NCBI GenBank assembly: GCA_013399015.1
Contig: VWZX01019989.1
Location: forward strand, 844,191-908,190
Source: Galbula dea
Lineage: Eukaryota; Chordata; Aves; Piciformes; Galbulidae
Direction of reading: 5' to 3'
Length of the DNA stretch: 64,000 nucleotides
This document shows positions 1 through 15,499 of the stretch, in pieces (position 1 is the stretch's first letter; every line of letters begins with the position of its first letter). Under the pieces are notes generated by a model that worked only from the letters and a program-made list of their open reading frames with translations, had not been told where the DNA came from and searched no databases. A program made the translations under genes and the position numbers.

Positions 1-3000
1 ACTTATGAACTACACAGGGTATCCACTGTTTGGCTGTTATTTTTCATTATGCATAAAGCAAATCAGAAGAGATAAGAAATCCATACATTAAGTAGATTTG
101 TGAATTGCCCCTACATCAGAATGCCACAGCTAAAAAGGTAACAAAACAGTAATACTGAAAGATTCAAGAGTATAACTTGAATTATCAATTTTTATCTTTT
201 TTTCCCCCCTTAGAGTCTTTCAAGGATTGAACTGTCTTTTTCAATTGAGTTAAACATCCCACCAATATCCCAAAATTTCTCCAAAAACAAAGCAAACAAG
301 AGTATGTATCAATGGGAGAAAGAAGAAAAATCAGGACATTGTTTTTCAATGTACCCTAAAGGAAAAGTATGAATCAGGCTATAAAAATTGTTTGGAGGTC
401 ATCCTTTACAATGGGGAACAATGAGAAAGCAATCCAGCAGCTCTTCTCTTAGATGTAATTTCCCTAGATAAAGAGACATCTACAAAACAAAGATTAGACT
501 CCTGCAGAGGGTCAGTGGCCAGAAAGCTGTCTTTGTAACTTGTAAACCGTCACTGGACACTTCAGCCTAAGCTATTTCACAGCAGGCTGCAGAGGCAAAC
601 AATCAAGCACATTCTGATGCATGTAGATCCAAAGAAAGGGAACAAGCCAGCAGCCTGCCTACATTAACGAAATGCTTCCATTTCAGAGGATCCCATTACA
701 TTGTTACAAGATTTGTCCAATTTGTACCACAAATAGGACCCCAGTTTTGTAACCAGGTTAAGTATTATGTCAGAGGTTGGCCCACCCCAGTGCAGGATAC
801 CTGATTGTTACAGACTGTCGACTGCTGTAAACTAGTTTTACTCTTCAATAAACCAAAACCAAGAGAACTGTCACAAATGCAGTACAAAATGAGGAAAAGT
901 TCAAGTTCTTCACATTGCATTCCACAAAAATCCAAAGGCCAGATGTGGAAAACTTGCTTTTGGTTCATTTTTCATTACATGGCTTGGTTTCTCCAAGTGA
1001 AAGAGTTCCATCTTTGCGCCCTCTTACGATTTTATTTCTGTGGCATGTAACTAACTCACATCAACTTACTTCATGGTTGCCAACAACAAAAAGATGCAGT
1101 TGATTTTTTTTAGTAACACTTTGGATCACAGACTGTCTAAAAGTGAAAGACTGAAATTAGACATTACTGTCCTCTTAGATGAAAATTTGTAACACATTAT
1201 TTTAACTACTGCCTCAAGGGCAGCCAATTCACAGAACTGTTGGGTGAAATTAAGAAACCAAAGTGCCTTTGGAGGAGGCACTAGAACCCAGAGGCACACT
1301 ACTAAGCTGAAGCTACATTCATTTGATTCTGCTATAGAGAGGACCTTTGCATGAGAATGTAAAGGACACCAAGATCAATCAAGACAGCAGCAATCCAGAC
1401 AGATAACAGTCCTCTACCCTCGCAGGTACAACCCTCTGCTTTCAGGAAGCCTAAGCCTGAGTCTCTCTAGGAACTGAACTGAGATCTTTTACAACTCAAA
1501 AAAAATGTTCCAAGGCCTGGAGCAACTGAACAAAAACAAACAGTACTTCCTTGATTTTAAAATCAAAGAGGAATACACATGTTTTGCCTGCAAATTTCAA
1601 GCAGGAAAGCATTTAAGACAGTTGCCCTCAATGCTTCTTATTGGTTTCTTTGGATGTCTCTATTTAGATGCCATCACTGTGCAGATTTAAGGGATGAACC
1701 GGTGCCAAGAGGAGAAAGCCCCACTTTTCCCTGGGTGGGCATCAAACTGCCCCACTTCTCATGGCTGCAAACCCCCAGAGGCCCTCTGATGTTTGTCACA
1801 ACCCATTCTAGATGACAGTCTGGAAAAATGTTAACCCAGAGGGGAGAATAAGATTAAACATTTACTATCAAACTAACAAACTTAACTGGCTCGATACACT
1901 ATACCAGAGAAGCAGCATGGACAACACGACAGAAGGAGTACGACCACACACCCAAGATTTTAATTTTTTATTCATTTTGTACGTAGTATTCTCCTAACCT
2001 GCTAAGGGCTGACAGTTATGTAAGCCCAAGCCTTTAATTGTCATATATGCAGATACCACAGCCTTTACTATGGCCTGTTGACCAGCTGCAAATCACACCT
2101 GGCATAACAAACCAAATATCTTACCAAGATTACAGATTTTAATACAGCAGTCAGATCTCAGAAGCTTGGTTGCAAAGGGCTGACCATTACAACACCTGCC
2201 AGCTTTTGGAAGCACCTCCTCTTAAGTTTCACTGATAATCTTGATAAGCTTTATCCATAAGGTTGTGAGCTTACTCAGAAGTATTTTTTCTGGCTGAAAG
2301 GTTTGATCTACTGTGTGCATCCCTGCATTTGTAAAAAATAAGAACAAAGAAAACTTAGTCCTTTACTTATGCTCAATGACCCTTCTTCAGTTGGAAATAA
2401 CATATATTGCTCTCATCAAAATCATAAAGTTGTTTTGTCATAGGTTAGACAACTCTACAAATCTGCTACCTTTCTGTAGTGAAAGTGCTGTAAGAACATT
2501 GTAGGAATAACCAACATCCACACAAAAAAAGCGGATATCACGGATAGAGCACAGCATTTACTGTAATTATAAAATCCATAAAAGAAAACACATGATTGTT
2601 ATGTGAAGCACTTACACTAAGCAATGATGGCTATGTATCACTTAAAGCACTACTGGCTATCCTGAGGCCTACACAGATCACCACAAGGCAGGATAAGAGA
2701 CAAAGAAAGGATGCCCCCAGGATCGTCTAGTTGGTCCTGCTTTGAAGCCTGGAGTCATAAAAGGGTTTGCCACACTCTTCCTGGACTTGTGAACAATAGG
2801 CAGGGATTTGCAGGCATCAAATCAGGAGGAAATCATAACTATATAGCCCTGTAGGTACAGTACCACCAGTGCTAGCAGCAGGCCCTAGGCACCTTTATCA
2901 AGCCACACATCCTCAAGACTGAGGCTTGTCAGGCTTGCTCTGTCTGAACTTCTCTTGACCTGCCTTTTACTCAGTTTCGCTGTGACAGCAGCTTCTCTAA

Positions 3001-3524
3001 TTAACTATATGTCCACGGCTAATTTATTTTACTTTTGTTTACACTGGTGTGATATTACCTCCAGTTATCCTCCATAGAAAGAGGTACTTACAGTGATATT
3101 GAGAAATACTGTCCTAGTATGACAGAGGTCCTGAGAGGCTGGGAGAGAGGATATGGTACAGAGGACTACAGGCGTGAGAAAAGAGATGGGGCTTGCCACA
3201 ATAGACCTCATGGCTATAAACAACTCGCTAATGGCTGGTTAAAAAAAAAGCACACACCTGGAGCTGGACAAACCTGGCTTTAGGAGTAATAAAGAAATAG
3301 AAACTAGCATACATAAAGGGCACAATATATAGTAAATTCAGATATAACCTGGACCTGTAGACCAATGAAAAAACAATAGGCATAAAAGAATGTTAGCAAA
3401 CACACAAAAGAAACCCTAAGTGGATCCTAGAGGGAAGAAGAAACCGACAACAACATCATACTTGTCCCAGCAGATGACACCCAAGGTTTATGACCTCACA
3501 TTATCCTCTCCAGCAGTCCAAAGC

Positions 3525-3692
3525 TGGTGCTGCCCAAGGAGGTGGTGGAGTCACCATCCCTGGAGGTTTTTAAGAAGAGGATAGATGTGTTTCTTCAGAG
3601 GATGATCTAGGGGTAAGAGTAGTGTAGGGCTATCGGTTGGACTAGATGATCTTGAGGGTCCTTTCCAACCGTAATGATTCTGTGATTCTGTG
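3525..3692 (+). repeat. CR1 LINE 3' fragment
   Basis: The end of a CR1 non-LTR retrotransposon in sense orientation. It shows the typical ending: a CCCAAGGAGGTGGTGGAGTC-like stretch, the end of the reverse-transcriptase frame (CCATCCCTGGAGG), then TTGGACTAGATGATCTTGAG, CCTTTCCAACC and a tail of repeated ATTCTGTG units at 3677-3692. It is severely 5'-truncated, as usual for bird CR1 copies, and is the only clear CR1 in the first 16 kb. Confidence 0.85.
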
Positions 3693-6600
3693 ACTTCAAG
3701 ACCCAGAGCCACAATAGAAGGCCGAAAGTAACTCCAGGAGAAAGGACAGAAACAAAAAAGTGTTACAATTTTAGCTGTATTTGGCAACATTTTCCTTTAT
3801 GTAAGCACTCTTGACTGCAGTAGTCTTCCTGATTTTAAGCACTAAATCTAGAATAATGCTTCTTGAGTTAGACTGTTAAGATTTCCATTATACTAACAAT
3901 GGCTTTACATACACACAGACACAAGCACAAAGGGGTGCTTCCTCTTTGCCCACAAAGAATGTAATAACATGGATGGAATCCTTCAATCAGTTCTCCCATT
4001 TTACAACTCTAAAGAGCATTGTTAGTCTTTAAAATGTTACAGGAAAGTTACAATATAACAACAGTCTGAGCAGCCTCAGGGCAGCTTGAGCTTGTAACAC
4101 ATTCTTTCCCCGGAGGAAACTCTTAGTGCCAGGATGACCGGGTCAATGCTGTTTTGTACCAAAGGGCCTTTCATACCTGTATATATGCTCTTAAAGCAGC
4201 ACCTAAACACAAAACACAAAGACCCAAGCAGTCACTGTCTGCACTTTGTTTCCAGAAAGAAGTCCCACACATCATAGAAGACTCTTGATTTCTTTAAGAA
4301 ACCCTAAGAACAGGAAGGAAACATGGCCAAGTCGATAAGCATTCACACTCCAAGAGTACGAAGGGTAGGAATCTGGGTTGATTTCTTGGACAAGTGCCCA
4401 GACAGTAGGAACACGAGTAGAAAACAAGAACTAGGTCAGCAAACTACTGAATAGTTATTTGTCCTACTTTTCAAATACTCACTAAAGGTACTCGTACTCT
4501 AGCCTAACTGCATCTGTAAGGGACGTTAATACATGTAGAACTGTTCAGATAAACTATACTGGAAAGAAGAAAAAATATCTTATGCTGACACAACACCTAC
4601 TGTCAACGGAATTAGCAAATAAGGGTTCTCACTACAGCATACATTTGTTCTTTCTGTAAGAAAAATAAGTTATCTAGGATAATTTTGATGCAAAGACTAA
4701 TTACCCTGTTTGTATCTGTGACCAAGAGGCAGCACAGCTCTTTAGATTTGCCTGATGTACACAGATAGGCAGCTACCATCAATACTGAGAAAATGCAAGC
4801 CCAGCTTTTTGGTAGAGACTGAGTGCTACATGTAAGAGCCAACCACTAATCTATATGCCAAAGATGTATTCGGAAACCTAGCTGAGAGCTGGCCTGACCG
4901 CCCCGCAGCATAAACACCACCTTATCCACTTCTACAACCCCCCAGGTATACTACTATAAAAAGCATGAAAATTTTTTCCAGCACTGGTACTACACTGACA
5001 GCATAACTGTGAGATGCATGCATTCAGAAAAAAGTAGACAGAGATTTGCAAGTACTAAGAAAAGTCAATAACCATCATCGTGAATTTAGTACATTAGAAG
5101 ATAGAAGCAAAATCTTGCAGGACAAGATAATCAAGATGCCCAGATAACCAGGCAAGCCCTGACCTATGTAGACAGGCAACTAGTTGTAGCTATGGAAACA
5201 AAAATATGAAGTGACATAAGCCTTGCATTTAAGAAATACAAAAGCTGGTATCTATATTTATCATGTGCTAGTTAATCAGTAATAAAAACGTTATACATCA
5301 TATTTTACAGGTTTACTAAATTATTTGAGAAAGGATTTGCTTTGCAATAGCAAATAAAGTTACTTAAAACCAGAGCTGACCAATGAAAATTGCAGTAAGA
5401 TTTCAACACAGCACAAGGTTGCTCAATCTTCATGTCTGTAACAGCACCGCCACCCAAAACACAACAAGAAAAAGCAAAAATATCAAGCACTGCCTATCAG
5501 CCAAGGCAAGGTCACAGAGTTAGCAGACAGCAACCTCAAACACAAAAAGAAATTGTTTGACACATCAAATAGGTAAGCTTTGGAACTCCTTGCGGCAGGA
5601 TGAGGACTTACAGGGAAACTGGGCAAATGCACAGGATAAAGCCAAAGGGTGTTAAGCACATAAATCCATCTCTAGCTCTAGAAGCCCCTAAATACCAGTG
5701 CATGTCTATCATATACTGCTTGCATATTCAAGCTTAGAAGCTATTTTCTTCCTCAGGGGATGGGCATCCTTACTAAAATCCTAGAGTCCTCTCAGAGGAA
5801 GGAATTCAAGGGGCCTAATAAATTAATCAAAACAAAACAGGAAAAAAAGTCAAATGATTGTGAGACAGAAAAATGAAAAATCCCACATAAGAATGGATGA
5901 GGGCTGCAACTGAAAATTTCTTAAGGACACCAGGCAAAGCACCCTAACAATACCAGTAACTCCCCAAAGACATCCAATAGGCCAGTAGGCAGTACTCTAA
6001 GGCACTCTGGGCCAGCAATTTAAACGAGGACAAAGGAATAATTCTGCAGTGAAGATAGGATCCTGAGACAGGGATTTCTAGCTTGACTCAGTCTGGTTTA
6101 TGTTATAGCTGTTCTGAAATTCCAAGTTTCAAAGGAATGACTCACCTTCTTCCAGAGACTCAAGGAAATCAAAATACTTCATGTGCCCCAATTTTAATTC
6201 TTACATATAGATTAGATAAAATCTGTTAACCATTGACTGGTTTTTACCTTCTTCCATGAATCGAGTTTAAACTGTCACATCGCAATTTGTGATTGATTTC
6301 CATTGCCAAATCAGAGCAGTAAAAGCAAACGTTTAAGGAAAAACAAACAAAAAAATTGGTTACTGCTCTATGACAAATAGCTGTGCTACCCATGAGGAAA
6401 CAAGCACCAATCTCTCTCACCTCAAACTTGTCACTGGTTCTTGATATTTGCATTCAAGCTTCAGAAGTCCAAGATCCCTATAGAAGGATGTGAAAGCAAC
6501 ACGAAAGATGTTTCTCCAGGTTAGCTTAAAATTAGATAATAAATTTATGCAGACAAGGGAAAAATAAAAATAATCCTTAGAGTACTAGTGCTGTACAGTA

Positions 6601-9600
6601 GATTTACAGTGGGTGACAAACTGCACGCATTCCATTTAAACTAGAATCCCTGGATTTTTGTTGGCTCACTCACCAACAACTTTGACTAACAAAACTCTAC
6701 ATAGCTACGGCTAAATGTATAAAGATGCATCAGCACAAAACCAAGGAAAACAGGCAACTTTTTAACCATCTCAGCTACATCTTTAATGTTCAATGTAACT
6801 CCAGATACCACATTTTATCCAAACTCGCTGCCAAACAAATTTCTGTCTCAGTACTTGTTAAAACTGATTTACTACTGTCAAATACATTAATCCAGACATC
6901 GATCTGCCTAAGGTCACTTAAAGTTAGTTAGAAAGGACTTCTGTCAAGCCATATAGAATTTTGCTTTTGGTCCACATGGGAGTTTGAAAACAGAGCTTGG
7001 GAGAGATCCTCTATGACATACATACTGCTGCATGAAAGCAGCAAGGAATGCGAAAGACTTTTCCTGTGATCCTTTTTCATTTTCTCTGTTTCGCTTCATG
7101 GCATGTTGTTAGAGGCTAAAAAATTCACTAAATGAAGGCTAGGTTTGTCTTAGAATCTTGTGTCACTGGAGTTGTAAAGCACTCTCACATGCCAGCATCA
7201 AACTGACATTCAGTGCATACCAGCAGCAAATGGAAATTTTGTAGGTTATACAATCTACTTCACCATACTGCAAAACACTACACAAGTTAGAAAAGCTGGC
7301 TCAAATATAACATGCATTACATTACATACAGTAAGTGCTTGTAATATTGCTACACAAAGTCTTATACTGAACAGTTTAAAGCCTTCCAGTTGTATGACTT
7401 CCTTATTCAATATTTTCAATAGAAAGCAGAATTAGTTATCACTAACAGACCACTTGCCTTCTAAGATAACCAATCCTCTAGACAACTTACCAGATGATCC
7501 AAGATTTTCAGCCCAATCAAATCAGAAGTTCAAAGATGAATAAAGACAGTTGTACAATCACTGAAGAGAAGCAGTTTTAGCATACATATCCTGCATGTTT
7601 GGTCAGCAACTGGATCACCATCAGCACGATATGCTGATACAGGTCTATTTTACCTGTCACATCCCCTGAAGCAGTCTCCAATGCAAGCAGAAGTACTGCA
7701 CGCACTCTACACCTTTCCTTTTTAAGTCTGCCTAGTAATTAATTTTAAGTGCCAGTAATTCTCAGTTACTCCATCACTAGTATGACTAAATGTCACTCTA
7801 TGATAGGAATTATGCAGCTATGCTTTGGTCAGCCCCAAATACCACCACTGTTACCTGTGACTTTGAACGTTGTAACAAATAATATGCTTATAAACTATTC
7901 ATTTATAGATTACAACCCAATTCAGGAGTCCCTTAGGCCTGAAATGAGAAAGTGTTAAGTATTCTGTTACCTCAGAACAAGATTTTCAAGAAGGGAGCAC
8001 TGAGTTTTAACCTCCATGTAGGATAAAGCCCCTCAAAAGGTAGTAAAGATTTCAGGTGATACTATGAGAACTACAGGACACATCATACTTACTGCTAAAA
8101 GAACAGGAATGTGGAAGCATACCTTTTCAAGGATGACTTTGGACTGCACAAAACGTTCATGTGAGTCTTGCATGCAGATAAGCCCTCAGGCACTTACATA
8201 ATAATGAACTATTGAAACAGAGCCAAGACATGGGTTTTCAGAGGAAAACAGTCATGGGTTCTCTGATCATGCTTTGTTTTCACAATGACTTTACTGTGAT
8301 GTGTAACAAAGAGGGTATTTGAACCAGTTAACTGATACAGAAAAAGTCAGCTGGAAGGGGCTTACATAGAAGAACAAAAAACTAATGTCCTTCTAAAAGC
8401 ATCTTGTAACACTTTTCCAACAGCATTTTAAGACTACTGCTCAAAACCCAAAGCAGACCTAGGTTACCCACAGTTGTGCAGAGCTGTACTGTTACATCCA
8501 CTCGCACCTTATCCAAGCAGCTGAGACTTTTCAGTGTCATCTCTGAAAGTCTTGTGTATTGTCTCCCTTTCCCTACACTGACCCGTATACCGGAGTTCTT
8601 CCAAATCAGTTGACATAACTGGCATTTTCAACAGCATTACACACTAGTTAGATGTTTTGGACAAAAACACTTATGCAAGTGCTGTGAAGCTTGGTCAGCC
8701 TCTCTCTCTATCAAGGATCAGCTTAACTTGAAATTCAGAGTTTGCTTTCATGGCAGAAGACAGGAAATACTCTACCTCTGAACTCCAGAGGATAGGATCT
8801 AGGCCGAAGTAGGAGAGTTTTACAGATACAGTAGCTAAAGCCAATAGTCACCTCTACTGAATCAAACACTGGATTTTTGTAACCCAGAAAGTTTTCATGT
8901 TTTATTACTGATTTCCTTCTCTACAGTCTTAGCTGACATAAGAATGCCAGAACACCTGTGAAAAATGCTAATAAAAATGAAAGGAGACTTTGGCAAATTA
9001 TGCTTGGTTTCTGGAGGATGACCTAAAACAAGAACAAAAAAACACCACCAAAACCTATTCCTCTATATCCCTTATAGGAATGAAATGAGCAATTCATAAT
9101 TAGGCAGTCAGAGAAATTTAGCAACCCTCTTCTGTACCAAAAATGTATTTGAAAATGCCCCCCTAAGAAATACCTTACAAAAAGTCTAAGCTACCTAGCA
9201 ACTTCCTTCAGTGTATTAGTGAAGCTCACACAAAGGAAAGCATTTTTTATAATACATCCATTATGGAACTATTTCTGTAATGCTGCAGAATTCATATCAT
9301 TGCCGATCATTAAAGTCACAGAGCAGGAAGTCAAAGAGCAGTGCACTTAACCATGGACATTAAGATGATCAGGACAGGCCTTTTTTCAACATCTTCCTTT
9401 TACCATGGACTATATAAAGGTCAGAAAACCACTAAGTAAAGCTTTTGCTGACTTTGTTATGCTTTTCTCAACTCTCAGGACACTCATCTCAGAAAATCCA
9501 TTTTGTTCCCCACTGAAGGTACAGCAGGCAGAAAGCCAAGAGTTGGCACCTTGTCACATAGCAACTTTAATAACAATTATGAATAGGCTCTTCCTTTTAT

Positions 9601-10303
9601 TTATACAGTCACATTCCATTACAACAAAAATATTTGTCTAAAAGATTAATACTGAGAACAAGAGAACATTGCTGTTATCAGCCTGGCAACACTGTATGCT
9701 GTTATAGAGAATACACAGACGTACACAAGTAATTGCTTAAACTAACACAATCTGCAAAGTACACTGTTATTCACAAGCAAATTGGTTGTACCATCCCATA
9801 ATTATAGAAAGTACCAGATTTCACCACCAACTTATCTCCACAGCACTAGTATTTGTCTAAGTAATACATGCCCACAAATTCCACCAGCCACAGAGACCAA
9901 GATGTAAATTAAAGCATTAGGAAGGAAAACAGAAAACGTACATGCCTCAGTTTACACCAGGGAATGGCAACCACTAAATCTCAGGAGCAGCCCAATAAGA
10001 AATGAAATGCAGCACAGTATTTTTTGTAACAAAACCACACCTAAACTGTCAGCTGAGAGAAGCCAAAATGCATGTTCAGTGGCTCCTCAATTCAAGTCCT
10101 GCTAGCTATCCACTTCCTTGTTCCAAATGCTAAAGTCTCTTTCCCTGCAAGTAAAAGCTTGCAAATGCTCTCAGGATAGAGCACAGCCAGTCTCGGCTAC
10201 ATTTATCTTTGTACTGCATGGCTTTTTAAAACAGCTCCTGCTGCAGACTGGGAAATACAGATATAATATTTCTAGTACAAGCAGGAGTTAAAGATTGGCT
10301 AAA

Positions 10304-10335
10304 GGAATTTTCCCACTAGCTACAGGAATTTTCCC
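10304..10335. repeat. Duplicated kappa-B-like motif, 21-bp spacing
   Basis: GGAATTTTCCC occurs at 10304-10314 and again at 10325-10335, offset by exactly 21 bp (two helical turns), with similar flanks (AAAGG / ACAGG). Each copy fits the Rel/NF-kappaB half-site pattern GGRRNNYYCC. It may be a small tandem duplication or a paired site; function is not shown. Confidence 0.4.
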
Positions 10336-13300
10336 ATTCAGATTTAATCTAAGAAGCCAGAGGTGGTATTCCCTCTCAAAAGGCAGCTTTTATTGCCTCA
10401 ATTCCATTATTCTGTTTTCATCAGAAGTTCTGTTTTACAAAAGCTCAGAAACAACGTATAGACAAATATGGGCTTGAAGTCCTTATCATGGTAACAGATT
10501 CCAAAACCTAGTACCTCTCACTGATAGTTTGCAAAAGAAATGGAAGAAGCACAAATAAATGCCTTTATTAAAGTCTCTGCAGAATTACATGAAGAAAAAT
10601 ACTCATCCATCAAGAAGGTCCATGGCATGGTCCCTCCAGAAGAACAGCCTGTTTATTTAAATATCCATAAATATCCAATTCATCAAAACACATGACACTG
10701 AGAAACCATACTAGTCAAGCAATAAAGATATCCATCAGCAACCAGCCAAAACATGAACTTCACCAGAATGCTGTCATTAAAACAGAAAAGCCTCCTAAAG
10801 GTTCCTACCAACAAAACAACCCTTACCTAAAAGCTGTAGGAGAATGGCTTAACACACCCAGTGATGTCCTACCAATATCTGTAGAATATGAATTGTCATT
10901 GTCTAGATCTAAAGAAAGCAGCATAAATGACCTTGACTTCAATCAAGAATAGCAGTTTCTGCAATCCTCTAAGTAGGTGGAACAAAACAGGCTATGGAAA
11001 AGAGCATTTAATTTGGTTAAGAAGAGAAGGAGGAAATTGGATGAATATGAAAAATGGCTTTCATGTACTTAAAAGTCAGCCTAGCCACACCTTCTTTAAA
11101 TATATGCAGACGATCACAGCTACCTTTAGAAACACCAATTCCCATTGGCAAAGACAGCTTGACTTTTACATGATCTATTCAAAACCAGGAAATGTTGTAT
11201 AATTATGACATCTATGTCTAGACTAAGTTTGGTTTTCAAAATTAAATAATAATAAATTAAATAAAAATTAGAGAAACATGAATGTTAGCCATCTTAAGAT
11301 AAAACACAGCCAGAAAGATGGGGGGAAGGAAATAGCCCTTCCTGCAGCAGGTCTCAACAGAAGTTTGCAACGTACTTAGATCTGTGAACAGAACACTGCA
11401 ATATTCATTTTAACTATTCAGACTTGACTTTCAATCCACTCTGCAAGTAAATTGTCTATTCTCTTGCTTACTGGTGTATAAAGGTACCTTAAAGCAAATG
11501 ATTACAGCTCTGCCTGTTCCAACACTTTCTTCCTGTAAATAGCGCCTATTTCCTGTTCTCACAAGGGCTTAATTAGTCCTGTTCAGAGAACTACAGCAGC
11601 TAGCACAGCCCAGAAAACTCCATTGCATTTTCACAGCTCAACCATGCTGATTTTTCTACACTGACAATTACATGTCATATAAACTTCATATCTACCTATA
11701 TGTTTGAAGACACCTTTCTGCAAGCAATTTATCCACAAATCAGCCCTGAGAAGTCACAAAGCATTCACTGGCACATATACAGTTCACAGAAGGCCAAAGA
11801 ATACTGCACGGCCAGAAGGACCCTCCCCTCCATTAACAGAGCAACAGAGATCTGTAACTTGAGGACACATGAGTAATTATGGCTACATGCAACAACAAAT
11901 ACAACTGCCATCTAGTTTTATGCCCATCATCCCTAAAACATATTTCATCTGATCAAGAGACCACTAAGCTACAAGTAAAAACCCTAAAAAACTTGGGACA
12001 GTAGTTTTCTCCTGACCCTGGCCATATCACAACTCAAATAGATGTCCCTTAACAAAAAAAGAAAAAAGAAACAGTGAATACTGTGAAAAGAGGTATTTCC
12101 AAGAGGTTCTGAAAATTCCAAAGTTATAATTGAAAAACATAAGTCAAAAGGTAAACTGATATTCAGTATATAATACTTCCTCTTCAAAATTCTGAGCATC
12201 TTAGTACTGCCAACACCTCGTCGCTTCAAGTTCTTTGCTACTTTTCAAATCAAGCAGCAGCAGTATAAGCTGTGGCACCTCCTTTCCTGAGAGAGTTTGT
12301 CTGCTTATCACCACACCAACTGCCACATCATAACACGGTGAGCAGTCTCCTGTATACAAAAAGATTGTTACCATGTTCTGAAATGAAACCTTGAGGTTCA
12401 TCTTGAAACTCGACTAAGAAAAAAAAGATCATTTTTTATGTCAAACCATTGAGACAAACTTTCCAGAAAATGTATGTAATCACTGAGCAAGTTAAAACAC
12501 CAGCTCAGTTTTACAGCCACCTAAAGATACAAGTCTGAATCTCTCACACTGCCACACACAAGGCAGAAGGCTGTTCTTTCCAAAGCACTGCAATGGTAAT
12601 TACGTGGAATCAACCCACCTCCTGCTTCTTATTAGTTTACATACTGATCTACAGCATCCGACTTCAAAAGTAAAATCTTCAGGTAGTAGGACCATATTCA
12701 AATAAACAACAGGAAGATAAAAATGTTTACAGAACTCTGTTTTCTGAAGAAGAAGAACTAGTACCTAGTTTGTCTCCATATTCTTAATTTATGAAAACCA
12801 GTTTCTTTGTTGAACTTAACAAAGATACTGCTTTAAAAAGCAGAGGCAGCTGGTAGTCACATTAAGTACAACCAGCTGAAATACAATGTCTTGTAGAAAG
12901 GAGAAGGAATTTAAAACAAGCTTTATCAGAGAACAATACAGCTTAAATTAAGAGTCTTCCCCTTAAACACTGTCCCAAGTACTTGCTCATAATCACTGCT
13001 ATTAACTTGTGTAACATCTTTTCAAAACTACCAACACCGTCTGCCAGAAAACTCACTTAATGACTCAGACCCAGACACTTTAAATCGCAAATAGTCAAAA
13101 CTGCTATTTCCATTTCAGAACCACTTCTATGTAAGCATTTGAAAATTGTGGACAGCATAATAATCCAACAGCGTCCTGAAACTTCTTTATCAAGATTCTC
13201 CTCATGCACAGATAGCATCTCCATTGACAGAAGCAAGCCTTGTGTTTTTTCAGTGTCTTGGACAATATGGTTACAGAACCAGAACCATATAAAACTTGAA

Positions 13301-13819
13301 AAATTTTTAGTGCCTGAGTGTCTTTTGTACATGAACACTTGACACAGCTCCTTGAACACAACTGAAGACGTAACAGCAGAGACCCAAGCATTAAAAATCA
13401 CTTGCATTACATGCCCTGCCAATTCCCATTCATTTTCCTTCATGACAAATCAACAGAAACTCTTGCCTAGAGCAAGCACAGCCTTTTTATCCTGTACGCA
13501 AGAGTCAGGCTTCAAGTCTAAATCCCACCCACATTGCCAAAACCAGCAACCAAACTAGTCTCTGCCACCAGTTCACTAGCACTAATACAACTCCATCAGC
13601 ACAAGGACCATCATGAGGGAGATAGGGGAAAACTTTTATTTCTGTCAGGCTTTCTTGAAGACCTGATACAATTTAAGTTCCTATACTTATCCTGGTTTAT
13701 TTTTATGTTTAAGAACATGCATATAACAGGTAAGAATTTGTTGAAGGAATTTTCACCATGAAAAGTTTTGCTTAAAAATTATGCTAAAAATACACTCTTG
13801 CCCTCTTGTCTTTCACATC

Positions 13820-13881
13820 AGTTGGTTTTGGGTTTTTTGGTGGGGGGTTTTTTGTTGTTGTTTTGTTGTGTTTTGTTTTGT
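13820..13881. repeat. G/T-rich low-complexity tract
   Basis: Runs of GGTTTT, GTTGTTGTTTTGTTGTG and GTTTTG make up this interval. It is simple low-complexity DNA without coding potential, possibly a degenerate (GTTTT)n repeat. Confidence 0.7.
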
Positions 13882-15499
13882 TATCTGATTTATACTCAGA
13901 AAGCATCATTTTGAAAACCTGGACTGAGACTGGATGCAGCTTTTACTTCCTCCATCACTAACTCCAATTCAGGTAGCAACTGTTCTGCATGTTTTTCACC
14001 ATGAAGCTGCCAGCAACCTTAACCATGGGCTTTTTCAACCCTATTTAGTTGTCAGATCAGACAACAGATCCATTTCCATATTTTTCAACTAATTTTACAC
14101 TTCCCAAAAGATTCATTTTCATATTTTTAACTAGTCTTACACTTCCAACACAATGATTTTTATCAAGTTATTACTAACACATAGTCTTCATACTGGATTA
14201 ACTGTCACAGGTGAAGTTTACACATAATAAGTTAACCCTATAAGGTATGGGCAACAGCATAAAATCTCCATAACTAGAACTGGCTAGAAACCCTATATTA
14301 AAAGAATAAACCCAAAACGTTACTGTTTCCTTTCCTGTATAAACATCATGAGCTCATAGCTGAAGATAACAAGGAAAACAGGCTGTGTTTTATGACTGCG
14401 CTACACAACATCTACTTTTGTTAATCATAAATGTATATTCCTCTGTTACAGCAGCTACCACCAAATTTGAAGTAGCCTCATGAGGATTCAGTAGAAAGCA
14501 AGCACCTCACTACTGAAATACTACAAAAAGGCCTCTGAAATCCAAGGATTTTTACAGCAGTACTGAGAGAGTGGACTGTGGAGTACACAGCTTTTCACTG
14601 ACTTCCAGAACAGAGCTATGAATACCACAGCTGGGACAGAACCTGGAATTTAATACTGCCTGACACTGACTACAGCAACAGAGCGAAAACAAGAGTTTAA
14701 ATTGCACAGTAAGACCTCAACGCTTGAAAATCAGATTTTGCCCAGGGGGGTTTTCCCAGAGGACTTGCCCAATTTTATAATACCTGGTCCATTTAAAAAA
14801 TGTACAACAAAGTTGCAATACAAAATACAATTCAACTGCCTGAAGAGCTTCAATGCTGCACAAAGGGCAAAACGTATATTTAAATAAGTAATTATATCTA
14901 AAAGCTTTTCTGCCATGTGACAGGTGCGTATGATAGTTTACACACAGAAAATGATAAAGCCTTTATGTCAAGAGTTGTAATCTAACATTAATGGTCTCTT
15001 CAAACAACTGCTAACACACATCTACTACTAGAGCCACCAAATCAACTGACTTGTAAGGCTAAGACAGACACAAAAAGAAACAAACACTGCTTGAAAAGCT
15101 CAGTAAGAAGAACAGCTGTCATATCTTCTTTGTCTTCTAGTCGATTACCATATGTTTCAATGTCTGTTGCTCATTCTAAGCAAACAAGAGCTGGATACCT
15201 GATTCTATCAGAAAAGAAAAAAAGAGGAAGATAACTTTTTTGAAAGTTTATTTAACTATCACTTGGGAATATCCAAATTGTGGTTACGCTAGCGTCAAAT
15301 ATTTACATTATCTACTGTTGAAAGACTCCTGTGTTTATAGATACATACATAAACACACAAAGTGCTTTGCAGGCAAAGCAAGGTTCTCATATTGTGCAAG
15401 CACAGGAGTTGTTATTTTTGTCGCCTCTGTAAAAATGTTGTAGGAGCAGCAGCACATTTCCCTGCCCTGACAAGCAACAAGTGTACAGAAAGCTACAAA

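Noticed and set aside
1..15300. Many open frames of 60-128 codons on both strands
   Set aside because: They overlap each other, lack family motifs, have no splice-framed continuity and are expected by chance in AT-rich intronic DNA.
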